A program made the translations under genes and the position numbers. A stretch of 12,323 nt of DNA, from contig CAMEOL010000014.1 of assembly GCA_945929765.1 (NCBI GenBank), positions 1-12,323 on the forward strand. The letters run 5' to 3'. Source of the DNA: an uncultured Gemella sp. Lineage in GTDB: Bacteria > Bacillota > Bacilli > Staphylococcales > Gemellaceae. This document shows, one piece after another, positions 1-6,664 of this stretch (positions are counted from its first letter, which is position 1; every line of letters begins with the position of its first letter). The notes below the pieces were generated by a model. It was not told where the DNA came from and ran no database searches. It saw only the letters and a list, made by a program, of their open reading frames with translations.

Positions 1-52
1 AGCGTCGAATGTAGTTGGTCTTACGGCCTGCGAGAATAGAACGTTGCCAGGC
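1..52 (+). rRNA. rrf: 5S ribosomal RNA, 3' part only
   Basis: The first 52 bases match the 3' half of Firmicute 5S rRNA as I know it: AGCGTCGA near the start, a short helix around GGTCTTACGGCC, then GCGAGAATAGAACGTTGCC and a final AGGC. The 5' part lies outside the window. The gene end is set at the closing GC of the terminal helix, and a strong intrinsic terminator follows 6 bases later, as expected at the end of an rrn operon. No tRNA genes follow it. Confidence 0.88.
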
Positions 53-58
53 GTTTGT

Positions 59-82
59 AACTCCCTTCGGGGAGTTTTTTTT
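59..82 (+). terminator. rRNA operon terminator
   Basis: AACTCCC (59-65), a TTCG tetraloop and GGGAGTT (70-76) form a seven-pair stem running into a block of eight T (75-82). This is a textbook intrinsic terminator and closes the rRNA transcript. Confidence 0.93.
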
Positions 83-204
83 ATAGATAGGGTTATAAAA
101 TAACTAATAATATTTTATGGAACTATTGTTATTGTTACAATAGAAGACCAATTTGAGATAAAAGAAAAAAGTAATTAATAAACATGTACAAGACATATAT
201 TAAC

Positions 205-248
205 AGACTAATTCCTTTATAAATATTAATATAAGGAATTGGTCTTTT
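205..248 (+). terminator. Orphan intrinsic-terminator-like hairpin
   Basis: AGACTAATTCCTT (205-217) pairs with AAGGAATTGGTCT (233-245) with one G-U pair, giving 13 base pairs around a 15-base AT-rich loop and followed by TTTT. No gene lies between the rrn terminator and this hairpin. An upstream sequence AGACCAATT (145-153) could compete for the 3' arm, so it might be an attenuator or the end of a small RNA. Confidence 0.6.
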
Positions 249-249
249 A

Positions 250-280
250 TTGTCGAATGATTTTATTTTTCTGGTATACT
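250..280 (+). promoter_or_regulatory. Candidate extended -10 promoter
   Basis: TGGTATACT (272-280) is an extended -10 element (TG-n-TATACT) with a weak TTGTCG at 250-255, 19 bases upstream. It points into a region without a recognisable gene, so it is either the start of a small RNA or a chance match in AT-rich DNA. Confidence 0.35.
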
Positions 281-433
281 GATAACTATGAAAAAAAACC
301 CTTACTTAAGAAACGATAACTTTTTTAAAAGATAATAATGTTCGTGTTTAAAAAAGTATATGTAAATTATTCGAAACAGAAACTTCATTGATACGTATTT
401 TTACGTATTTATATTAAAAAATATAATTAAACG

Positions 434-462
434 TTGACTTTTTACGAATTATATTTTATAAT
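434..462 (+). promoter_or_regulatory. Strong promoter into noncoding region
   Basis: TTGACT (434-439), a 17-base spacer and a perfect TATAAT (457-462). Transcription would start near 469. There is no coding sequence between here and the hairpin terminator at 730-772, which is what makes the site notable. Confidence 0.65.
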
Positions 463-468
463 ATCAGT

Positions 469-772
469 AAGATTTACAATCTTATAAAAGGAATTTATAT
501 TTTGAAGTTTTCTAATTTTATAGTAAATTTGTGCTAAACATTTAAAAAAGGAAGTTTGTAAGTTTAAAGGAAGAATATACTACTATTAATTAACGATATT
601 AAAAATTTTGTTTAGTATAAAATTATTATTAATAGAATAAAACTAAAAAATTATGTCTAGTTTAAATATATCTGGACAATAAAGTTTTTATTTTAAATTA
701 CTGAATAAGTTTTTTAAAATATTTTTCTGAAATGACTCAAAATCTCAAACAGGAGGTTTTGGGTCATTTTCG
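469..772 (+). ncRNA. Possible small noncoding RNA (about 300 nt)
   Basis: The interval runs from the predicted start of the 434-462 promoter to the hairpin terminator at 730-772. No frame within it has both a start and a useful length. Visible internal structure includes TGTCTAG (654-660) pairing with CTGGACA (672-678). I do not recognise tmRNA, RNase P, SRP or 6S RNA signatures. The call rests only on the promoter plus terminator pairing; a decayed small gene is the alternative. Confidence 0.35.
730..772 (+). terminator. Strong hairpin terminator without an upstream gene
   Basis: AAATGACTCAAAATCTC (730-746) pairs with GAGGTTTTGGGTCATTT (753-769), 17 pairs including two G-U, around the six-base loop AAACAG. 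The following T-run is short (ATTTTCGTT). It ends whatever is made from the promoter at 434 and insulates the activase promoter just downstream. Confidence 0.65.
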
Positions 773-811
773 TTATATAACAAATAATTTTTTTATTGAT
801 TTTTAAAGTTA

Positions 812-855
812 TTGACATATAACAGTTTATAAAGTATAATGTAAGTGTATACAAC
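812..855 (+). promoter_or_regulatory. Consensus promoter of the hydroxyproline dehydratase unit, with palindrome at the start site
   Basis: TTGACA (812-817), a 17-base spacer and TATAAT (835-840) form a perfect sigma-A promoter. The predicted start, about 847, falls inside the perfect palindrome TGTATACA (846-853), placed where a repressor could block initiation. Such short palindromes are typical of GntR-type operators, but the regulator is not in the window, so that assignment is a guess. The direct repeat CAACGG CAACGG follows immediately. Confidence 0.75.
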
Positions 856-883
856 GGCAACGGTTAAGAAAGGAGGATTTTTT

Positions 884-1660
884 ATGGATATACCTGTGGT
901 GTTTAATATTCAAAAATTTTCTATTCATGATGGACCAGGTATTAGAACAACAATATTTTTTAAAGGTTGCCCTATAAGATGTTTATGGTGTCATAATCCA
1001 GAGAGTCAACGTTATTATGAAGAAAGTATGTTAGACAATGATGGTAATGTAATTAGTTGTGGGAAGCGCTACTCAGTAAAAGAGTTAATAAAAGAGGCAG
1101 AAAAAGATATAATTTTTTATGATCAGTCTGGAGGAGGAGTAACTTTGTCTGGTGGCGAGGTAATGACGCAAAATATAGAATATATTACAGAATTAGTAAA
1201 GGGACTTTATTATAAAGGAATTTCTGTAGTTATAGATACTTGTGGCGTTGCTCATTATAATAATTTTGAAAGAATATTACCTTATGTAGATAGATTTCTG
1301 TACGATTTAAAAATAATTGATAATATTGATCATAAACATTACACAGGTGTTAGTAATAAACTTGTTTTAGAAAATTTAAAAAAATTAAGTGATGCAGGGG
1401 CGAGTATAGATTTACGTCTAATACAATTAGATAAAATTAATAATAGAGAAGAAGATACTGATAATATAATTGCATACTTGAAAGATAACAATATAAATTT
1501 AGAAAAAATACATTTACTACCTTATCACAAATTTGGAAGTGATAAGTATGACAGACTTAATAGAAGTAAAACTATATTTGAAACACCTAATAATGAAAAA
1601 TTACAAGAAACTAAAAGAAAATACGAGTATGCAGGATATACAACTATAATAGGTGGTTAA
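884..1660 (+). CDS. Glycyl radical enzyme activase (radical SAM), partner of HypD
   Basis: This 258-residue radical SAM protein of the pyruvate formate-lyase activase family would install the glycyl radical on the enzyme encoded next. The cluster motif C29-x3-C33-x2-C36 lies in GCPIRCLWCHNP, preceded by HDGPGIRTTIF, and GGGVTLSGGE supplies the SAM-binding GGE. The ATG at 884 is chosen because AAAGGAGG (869-876) sits 7 bases upstream; the in-frame GTG at 845 would fall at or before the predicted transcription start. Many activases of this type carry a ferredoxin-like insert with two extra [4Fe-4S] clusters. Here that stretch is short and keeps a single Cys (SCGKRYS), so only the SAM cluster is expected. 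The dehydratase gene begins 23 bases after its stop and surely shares the transcript. Partner assignment comes from this adjacency. Confidence 0.9.
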   Translation: MDIPVVFNIQKFSIHDGPGIRTTIFFKGCPIRCLWCHNPESQRYYEESMLDNDGNVISCGKRYSVKELIKEAEKDIIFYDQSGGGVTLSGGEVMTQNIEYITELVKGLYYKGISVVIDTCGVAHYNNFERILPYVDRFLYDLKIIDNIDHKHYTGVSNKLVLENLKKLSDAGASIDLRLIQLDKINNREEDTDNIIAYLKDNNINLEKIHLLPYHKFGSDKYDRLNRSKTIFETPNNEKLQETKRKYEYAGYTTIIGG

Positions 1661-1683
1661 TAAGAAATAAGGAGAAATATAAA

Positions 1684-4107
1684 ATGGTAGCAACAATTGA
1701 AAAGTTAGAAACAAAACATAATAGTGGAAAAGTTCGAAGAGGATCAACAGAAAGAATAAAAAGATTACGTGAAATTAGCGAATACGAATCAGAACCTTGT
1801 ATTTCTATTGAGCGTGCGGTTCTTTTAACAGAAGCGTATAAAATGTGGGAAGGAACGTGTTCAGCACCAGTATTAAGAGGACGAGCTTTTAAATATATTA
1901 TGGAAAATAGAACACTTTATTTAGAAAAAGGTTCTTTAATAGTAGGAGAAAAAGGACATAGACCTTGGGCAGCACCAACATTCCCTGAGTTATGTTGTCA
2001 TACGATGGAAGATTTTGACAATATGCACAATAGAGAAAGAGTATTCTTTAGAGTAACGGAAGAAGACAAGAAAATTCAAGAAGAAGTAATTATTCCTTAC
2101 TGGAAAGATAGAGCATTAATGACTCGTATGAATGAAATGTTGCCGAAAGAATGGCATTTGTTGTTTGATGGAGGACTATATACAGAATTTTTAATGCAAC
2201 GAGGACCTGGACATACAGTAGGAGATGGAAAAGTTTATCAATATGGATATGAAGATTTTATAGCGATGATTGATGAAGAAATTTCAAAAATTGATTTCAA
2301 TACAGGTATGGAAGCATTCGATAAATTAGAAGAATTAAAAGGGATGCGTCTTGTATGTGAAGGTATGATTATTTTTGGAGAGAGATATGCTAAACTAGCA
2401 AGAGAAGAAGCAGAAAAAACAGATGATCCTGTATGGAAAAAAGAATTGTTAGAATTAGCAGAAGTGTGTGATGTTGTACCTCGTTACAAACCACAAACAT
2501 TCCGTCAAGCTCTACAAACTTACTGGTTTACTCATATCGGAGTAACTGTTGAGATGAATAACTGGGACGCTTATTCTCCAGGTAAATTAGATCAACATTT
2601 AGAACCATTCTATTTAAAAGAAATAGAAGAAGGAACTTTAACTCGTGAAGAAGCTCGTGAACTTTTAGAAAACTTTTGGATACAGTTTAATAATCAACCT
2701 GCACCACCAAAAGTTGGAATTACATTAAAAGAATCTGCAACATATACAGATTTTTGTAATATAAATACGGGTGCTTTACGTCCAGATGGAACGAGTGGAG
2801 TAAGTGAAGTTAGTTATTTAATATTAGAAGTTATGAGTGAAATGAGATTACTTCAACCAAGTTCTAACGTACAAATTTCAAGAAAAACACCAGAGAGATT
2901 TTTACGTGAAGCTTTAAAAGTTTCTCGTGAAGGTTGGGGGCAACCAGCTATTTATAATTCAGAAGCATTAATTCAAGAATTAATTAATATGGGTAAATCT
3001 ATTGATGATGCTCGTGAAAGTGGAGTAGCTTCTGGATGTGTAGAAGTTGGTGTTGCAGGGAAAGAAGCGTATGTTTTAACAGGATATTTAAATGTGCCAA
3101 AAGTATTAGAATTAGTTATGACTAGAGGATATGACAAATATTCAGGAAAACAAGTAGGTCTTGACTTAGGAGATCCACGTGAGTTTAAAACTTATGAAGA
3201 ACTTTATAAAGCTGTATATGATCAATTAAAATATGTTGTTGACGTAAAAGTAGCAGGGAACAATTTAATAGAAAAAATGTATATGAATACTATGCCAGTA
3301 CCACTTCTTTCTGTAATTACGGATGATTGTATAAAAAACGGAAAAGATTATAACAACGGTGGATCAAGATACAATACAAGTTATATACAGTGTGTAGGTG
3401 TAGCTACATTAACAGACAGTTTAGCAGCTATTAAGAAAAATATTTTTGAAGAAAATAAATTTACGATGTCAGATATGCTTAAAGCACTAGAAGATAACTT
3501 CGTAGGACATGAAGAATTATTCAACATAGTTTATAATGAAACTCCGAAATATGGAAATGATGATGATTATGCAGACGGTTTATTAAGAAATGTAGTAGAC
3601 TTATTGCAAGAAATAATAGCAGGACGAACAACACCAAAAGGATCAAAAACAGTAGTAGAATTTTTACCGACAACATGTCACGTTTACTTCGGACAAGTAA
3701 TGCAAGCTAGTCCAAACGGCCGTAAATGTGGAATTTCACTTCCAGACGGAATTTCTCCAGAGAAAGGTGCAGATAGATGTGGACCAACAGCAGTAATTAA
3801 ATCAGCTGCGAAAATTGACCAACTAAAAACAGGTGGCGCATTACTTAACCAAAAATTCTCACCATCAGTAGTTGCAGGAGAAAAAGGAATTGATAGTTTA
3901 GCTTCATTAGTACGTTCTTACTTTGCAATGGACGGACACCATATTCAATTTAATGTAATAGATAGAGATATTTTAATAGAAGCACAAAAAGATCCAAATC
4001 TTTATCCAGAATTAATTGTACGTGTTGCAGGATACAGTGACTACTTCAATAACTTAGATAAAGATTTACAAGATGAGATTATTAATAGAACGGAACAAAG
4101 TTTTTAA
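1684..4107 (+). CDS. hypD: trans-4-hydroxy-L-proline dehydratase (glycyl radical enzyme)
   Basis: This 807-residue cytosolic glycyl radical enzyme is predicted to dehydrate trans-4-hydroxy-L-proline to 1-pyrroline-5-carboxylate under anaerobic conditions. The thiyl cysteine is C452 in SGCVEVG, with the C-x-E pair (E454) of GRE dehydratases; pyruvate formate-lyase would have two adjacent Cys instead. The radical glycine is G783 in RVAGYSDYF near the C terminus. Residues I recall as lining the active site of the C. difficile enzyme have counterparts at H177, D295, S351, F357 and Y468, and the C452-to-G783 spacing of 331 also agrees with what I remember for that protein. AAGGAG (1669-1674) lies 9 bases before ATG. 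A proC gene downstream supplies the next pathway step, which strengthens the assignment over generic 'formate acetyltransferase'. The N terminus is slightly extended relative to the C. difficile protein. Confidence 0.88.
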   Translation: MVATIEKLETKHNSGKVRRGSTERIKRLREISEYESEPCISIERAVLLTEAYKMWEGTCSAPVLRGRAFKYIMENRTLYLEKGSLIVGEKGHRPWAAPTFPELCCHTMEDFDNMHNRERVFFRVTEEDKKIQEEVIIPYWKDRALMTRMNEMLPKEWHLLFDGGLYTEFLMQRGPGHTVGDGKVYQYGYEDFIAMIDEEISKIDFNTGMEAFDKLEELKGMRLVCEGMIIFGERYAKLAREEAEKTDDPVWKKELLELAEVCDVVPRYKPQTFRQALQTYWFTHIGVTVEMNNWDAYSPGKLDQHLEPFYLKEIEEGTLTREEARELLENFWIQFNNQPAPPKVGITLKESATYTDFCNINTGALRPDGTSGVSEVSYLILEVMSEMRLLQPSSNVQISRKTPERFLREALKVSREGWGQPAIYNSEALIQELINMGKSIDDARESGVASGCVEVGVAGKEAYVLTGYLNVPKVLELVMTRGYDKYSGKQVGLDLGDPREFKTYEELYKAVYDQLKYVVDVKVAGNNLIEKMYMNTMPVPLLSVITDDCIKNGKDYNNGGSRYNTSYIQCVGVATLTDSLAAIKKNIFEENKFTMSDMLKALEDNFVGHEELFNIVYNETPKYGNDDDYADGLLRNVVDLLQEIIAGRTTPKGSKTVVEFLPTTCHVYFGQVMQASPNGRKCGISLPDGISPEKGADRCGPTAVIKSAAKIDQLKTGGALLNQKFSPSVVAGEKGIDSLASLVRSYFAMDGHHIQFNVIDRDILIEAQKDPNLYPELIVRVAGYSDYFNNLDKDLQDEIINRTEQSF

Positions 4108-4125
4108 TAATTAAAAATAGCAAAT

Positions 4126-4176
4126 AAGAGTGGGAATATATCTTGTAAAGAAAGAGTTTTAACCCACTCTTTGTTT
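4126..4176 (+). terminator. Terminator after hypD
   Basis: AAGAGTGGG (4126-4134) pairs perfectly with CCCACTCTT (4163-4171) around a 28-base loop, followed by TTGTTTATTTT. It would end the activase-hypD transcript before proC. The large loop makes it weaker than the rrn terminator. Confidence 0.65.
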
Positions 4177-4198
4177 ATTTTAAATAAAATAGTATAAT
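4171..4198 (+). promoter_or_regulatory. Candidate proC promoter
   Basis: TTGTTT (4171-4176), a 16-base spacer and TATAAT (4193-4198). It would give a leader of about 150 bases running through the IS-like remnant before proC. A second TTGACA (4313-4318), inside the remnant's right end, has only a poor -10 (TAAGAA) downstream. Which one is used cannot be decided from sequence. Confidence 0.4.
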
Positions 4199-4213
4199 AA
4201 ATATAGAAAAAAT

Positions 4214-4320
4214 GGCTGTATAATAAATACGATTGTTATTATACATAGAATGTAACATTATTATGTACTGGTTAGTCGCCGAGTAAGAATGTTTTTATTT
4301 TAACAACCGTATTTGACATG
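4214..4320. mobile_element. ISL3-like end remnant or miniature element
   Basis: The left edge GGCTGTATAATAAATACG (4214-4231) nearly repeats the sequence at 12275-12292 (17 of 18 bases). An imperfect inverted repeat, AAATACGATTGTTA (4225-4238) and TAACAACCGTATTT (4301-4314), matches at 13 of 14 positions. The right edge CCGTATTTGACA resembles the ends of ISL3-family elements as I know them (GGCTCT...TGTCAAAT). No transposase lies between them, so this is an internally deleted copy or a MITE-like derivative about 107 bases long, sitting in the leader of proC. Confidence 0.5.
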
Positions 4321-4353
4321 GAGAATAAAAAATTAAGAAAGTAGGGAACAATT

Positions 4354-5160
4354 ATGATAAAAAAATTTACTTTTATCGGTGCAGGTAATATGGGAGGAGC
4401 TATTTTAGCTGGTTTAATAAATAAAAAATTAGTTTTAGCAGAAAACATTACAGTTTTTGATGCCTATGAACCTACATTAAATAATTTAAAAGAAAAATAT
4501 GGTGTAAATATTACTCATAATGAAAGTTTAGCTGTTGAGAATGCAGATGTTGTAATATTAGCAGTAAAACCAAATATAATCGACGAAGTTTTAGAAAAAA
4601 TCAAAGACAGTTTAAGTAGCAATGTTTTATTAATATCAATAGCTGCGGGAGTAACTATAAAAAAATTAGAAGAAAAAACATTTTCTAGTATAAAAGTAGC
4701 AAGAATTATGCCGAATACCCCGGCAATGGTTGGAGAAGCGATGAGTTCAGTTTCGATAAATAATAATGTTACGAATGAAGAAGCGGAATTAGTAGTAGAA
4801 ATATTTAATAGTTTAGGAAAAGCAGAAATTGTTCCTGAATATTTAATAGATGCAGTAACAGGACTTTCTGGATCAGGACCTGCCTATGTCTATATGTTTA
4901 TAGAAGCGTTGGCTGACGGTGCAGTAGTAAATGGCATGCCACGAGATAAAGCGTATAAATTTGCAGCACAAACAGTATTAGGTGCAGCAAAAATGGTATT
5001 AGAAACAGAAAAACATCCAGGATTTTTAAAAGATATGGTTACTTCACCTGGGGGAACTACTATTGCGGCAGTTCGTAAGTTAGAAGAAAAAGGTTTGCGT
5101 TCAGCGGTTATCGAAGCCGTAACGACAGCTACCGAAAAAAGCAAACAGATGACAAAATAA
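4354..5160 (+). CDS. proC: Pyrroline-5-carboxylate reductase
   Basis: ProC reduces 1-pyrroline-5-carboxylate to L-proline with NAD(P)H in the cytosol. The 268-residue length is normal for the family. The N-terminal Rossmann motif reads G9-A-G-N-M-G-G15. MPNTP (119-123), SGSGPAYVY (172-180) and SPGGTT (231-236) are the conserved family blocks, and the C-terminal helical part forms the dimer and active site. The ribosome binding site is weak (AGGGA at 4343-4347). It lies downstream of hypD with its own likely promoter, and the product of HypD is its substrate. It may serve both proline biosynthesis and hydroxyproline salvage; the classical proA and proB genes are not in the window. No clear terminator follows; an IS remnant begins 50 bases after the stop. 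Confidence 0.95.
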   Translation: MIKKFTFIGAGNMGGAILAGLINKKLVLAENITVFDAYEPTLNNLKEKYGVNITHNESLAVENADVVILAVKPNIIDEVLEKIKDSLSSNVLLISIAAGVTIKKLEEKTFSSIKVARIMPNTPAMVGEAMSSVSINNNVTNEEAELVVEIFNSLGKAEIVPEYLIDAVTGLSGSGPAYVYMFIEALADGAVVNGMPRDKAYKFAAQTVLGAAKMVLETEKHPGFLKDMVTSPGGTTIAAVRKLEEKGLRSAVIEAVTTATEKSKQMTK

Positions 5161-5210
5161 AACTAAAAATAAAATATATTATTAACCAAAGAAAGACGAC
5201 AAAATTGTTA

Positions 5211-5404
5211 TGAACCCCAAAAGTTGGACAAACCAACTGGAGGGGGTTTATTATGTCAAAATTAACAAGAGAAGAAAAAATAGAAATATACAAAAAAGGA
5301 AAAGAGGAGTAACTATTACAAGGTTATCGAAAGAATATAAAATTAATAGAGAAAATATAAAAAAGAAGAACTACGTTATAAAAATTCACAACAAAACGAT
5401 ATAA
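5211..5404 (+). pseudogene. IS3/IS150-type orfA remnant, truncated and frameshifted
   Basis: TGAACCCCAAAAGTTGGACA (5211-5230) looks like the left terminal repeat of IS150-group elements. GGAGGGGG (5239-5246) then leads to ATG 5253, reading MSKLTREEKIEIYKKGKEE before a stop. In the next frame the helix-turn-helix of OrfA continues as TITRLSKEYKINRENIK, so an indel near 5300 broke the gene. After that the match fades by about 5360, and neither orfB nor a right-hand repeat follows. The remnant fills most of the proC-adcR gap; the end coordinate is approximate. Confidence 0.75.
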
Positions 5405-5442
5405 TAATTTTAGAAAAAACTAATTGAAAACGAAAAAATATG

Positions 5443-5494
5443 TTTACAACAGAAAACAAATTTGATATAATTAACTAGTTAATTAACTGGTTAA
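5443..5494 (+). promoter_or_regulatory. adc operon promoter with two AdcR (zinc) boxes
   Basis: TTTACA (5443-5448), a 17-base spacer and TATAAT (5466-5471) form the promoter. Directly abutting it are two 12-base palindromes, TTAACTAGTTAA (5471-5482) and TTAACTGGTTAA (5483-5494). Both match the AdcR consensus TTAACYRGTTAA exactly. They cover the end of the -10 element and the start site, so zinc-loaded AdcR would block initiation and repress its own operon. Confidence 0.93.
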
Positions 5495-5517
5495 TTATAT
5501 TAGGAAAGGTAGAAATA

Positions 5518-5970
5518 ATGAGTAACGTAGCACAATTTGTAGAAAAGACGATAAACGATATAATACTATATTCGGGAAATAAGAACGAAATATTAATAGG
5601 GAACGAACAATGTGGGTGTCATAGTTGTGACTGTACAAACACGCAAAAACATATATTAATGTTGTTATCAAAGGAAAATTTTACTAATAGACAACTTGCA
5701 GAAAAACTAAATATAAGCACAGCGGCAGTTACAAAAGCAATAAAATCTTTAGAAAAAGTAGATTTATTAATACTTGAGAAAGATAAGGAAGACGCTAGGT
5801 TTATTCGTTATATTTTGACAGAAAAAGCTTTACACATAGCAAAGCAACACGAAATACATCACGATAATACAACAAATAAGTATTACGATTTATTAGGGAA
5901 ATATAGTGTTGAAGAAAAAATAATAATTACAAAATTTTTAGAAGATTTAATAAAAACAATTAAAGGATAA
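5518..5970 (+). CDS. adcR: Zinc-responsive MarR-family repressor AdcR
   Basis: This 150-residue winged-helix repressor binds AdcR boxes when loaded with zinc and shuts down zinc uptake. The core TNTQKHILMLLS, the recognition helix region NISTAAVTKAIKSLEK (65-80) and the wing with DARFIRY (92-98) align with streptococcal AdcR. The four ligands of primary site 1 have counterparts E24, H45, H111 and H115. Site 2 differs: the pneumococcal E41 and E107 correspond to K44 and Q110. The loop after E24 is three residues longer and reads EQCGCHSCDC (30-39), with four Cys and one His that could form another metal site. The ribosome binding site AGGAAAGG (5502-5509) lies 8 bases before ATG. It is the first gene of the operon, and adcC starts 5 bases after its stop. 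Confidence 0.95.
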   Translation: MSNVAQFVEKTINDIILYSGNKNEILIGNEQCGCHSCDCTNTQKHILMLLSKENFTNRQLAEKLNISTAAVTKAIKSLEKVDLLILEKDKEDARFIRYILTEKALHIAKQHEIHHDNTTNKYYDLLGKYSVEEKIIITKFLEDLIKTIKG

Positions 5971-5975
5971 TTGCT

Positions 5976-6656
5976 ATGGAATATATAAAATTAGAAAACA
6001 TATCCTTTTATTATGACAAAGATCCCGTCTTAGAAAACATTAATTTTTCTATAGGAAGCGGACAGTTTGTTACATTAACAGGAGAAAACGGAGCAGCAAA
6101 AACAACATTAGCAAAAATAATACTAGGAATACTTAAACCTAAACAAGGAACTGTTAGTATCGCAAAGAATAATATTTTTAATAAAGATCTTAAAATTTCA
6201 TATTTACCACAGCAAATAGCTAGTTTTAATGAAGGGTTTCCTTCGACAGTGTATGAATTTGTAAAATCAGGTTTATATAGAAAAGGAACTTGGTTCAAAA
6301 AAATAACACAAACAGATAAAGAAAACATTCAGAAAAACTTAGAAGCAGTAAACATGTGGAATCAAAAAGATAAAAAAATAGGCGAACTTAGTGGCGGGCA
6401 AAAGCAACGTATAATAATTGCAAGAATGTTAACGACAATGGCGGACATTTACATCTTAGATGAACCGACAACCGGTATGGACGAAAAAACAAGAGTTTTA
6501 TTTTATGAATTGTTAAAAAATAAAGTAAACGAAGAAAAAATAACAGTATTAATGATTACACACGACAAAGAAGTTGTAGAAAAATTTGCACATGAAAATA
6601 TTCACTTATGTAAAGCAGAAAACAGTTCTTGGTGTTGTGATTTCTATAGTAAGTAA
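5976..6656 (+). CDS. adcC: Zinc ABC transporter ATP-binding protein AdcC
   Basis: A 226-residue ATPase that powers zinc import with membrane partner AdcB and binding protein AdcA. Walker A is GENGAAKTT (36-44), the Q-loop lies in YLPQQIASFNEGFP, the signature LSGGQKQR is at 138-145, Walker B ILDEP at 160-164 and the H-loop His at 196. The glycine usually found before the Walker Lys is Ala41; I recall the same GENGAAKTT in streptococcal AdcC, so it looks like a family feature and not damage. The C terminus carries C212 and a WCC (219-221) that could touch metal. AAAGGA (5962-5967), inside the end of adcR, is the ribosome binding site, indicating coupled translation. Confidence 0.95.
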   Translation: MEYIKLENISFYYDKDPVLENINFSIGSGQFVTLTGENGAAKTTLAKIILGILKPKQGTVSIAKNNIFNKDLKISYLPQQIASFNEGFPSTVYEFVKSGLYRKGTWFKKITQTDKENIQKNLEAVNMWNQKDKKIGELSGGQKQRIIIARMLTTMADIYILDEPTTGMDEKTRVLFYELLKNKVNEEKITVLMITHDKEVVEKFAHENIHLCKAENSSWCCDFYSK

Positions 6657-6664
6657 GGAGATTT

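Larger units (their letters stand above)
83..843. other. Gene-free AT-rich region between rrn and the activase gene
   Basis: About 760 bases with no open reading frame that has a ribosome binding site and plausible length on either strand. A 14-codon ATG frame at 288 is too short and too low in complexity to call. The stretch holds two orphan terminator-like hairpins (205-248 and 730-772), candidate promoters (250-280, 434-462, 812-840) and a small hairpin at 391-408 made of ATACGTA, TTTT, TACGTAT. It may encode one or more small RNAs or be a decayed locus. Confidence 0.6.

Noticed and set aside
288..332. 14-codon ATG frame after an extended -10 promoter
   Set aside because: There is no ribosome binding site between the promoter and ATG, and the sequence is of low complexity.
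845..883. Longer activase starting at GTG 845
   Set aside because: The predicted transcription start is about 847, and the strong AAAGGAGG at 869-876 serves ATG 884.
1684..4107. Pyruvate formate-lyase
   Set aside because: There is a single active-site Cys in GCVEVG instead of the adjacent Cys pair, and the length, substrate residues and proC neighbour point to HypD.
5210..5404. 64-residue open frame with basic composition
   Set aside because: It starts at the terminal repeat of an IS3-type element. The real orfA start is ATG 5253 in another frame and is frameshifted, so this is a remnant and not a gene.
6081..6110. Damaged Walker A in AdcC (GENGAAKTT)
   Set aside because: Ala before the Lys appears, as I recall, in streptococcal AdcC too, and all other ATPase motifs are intact.
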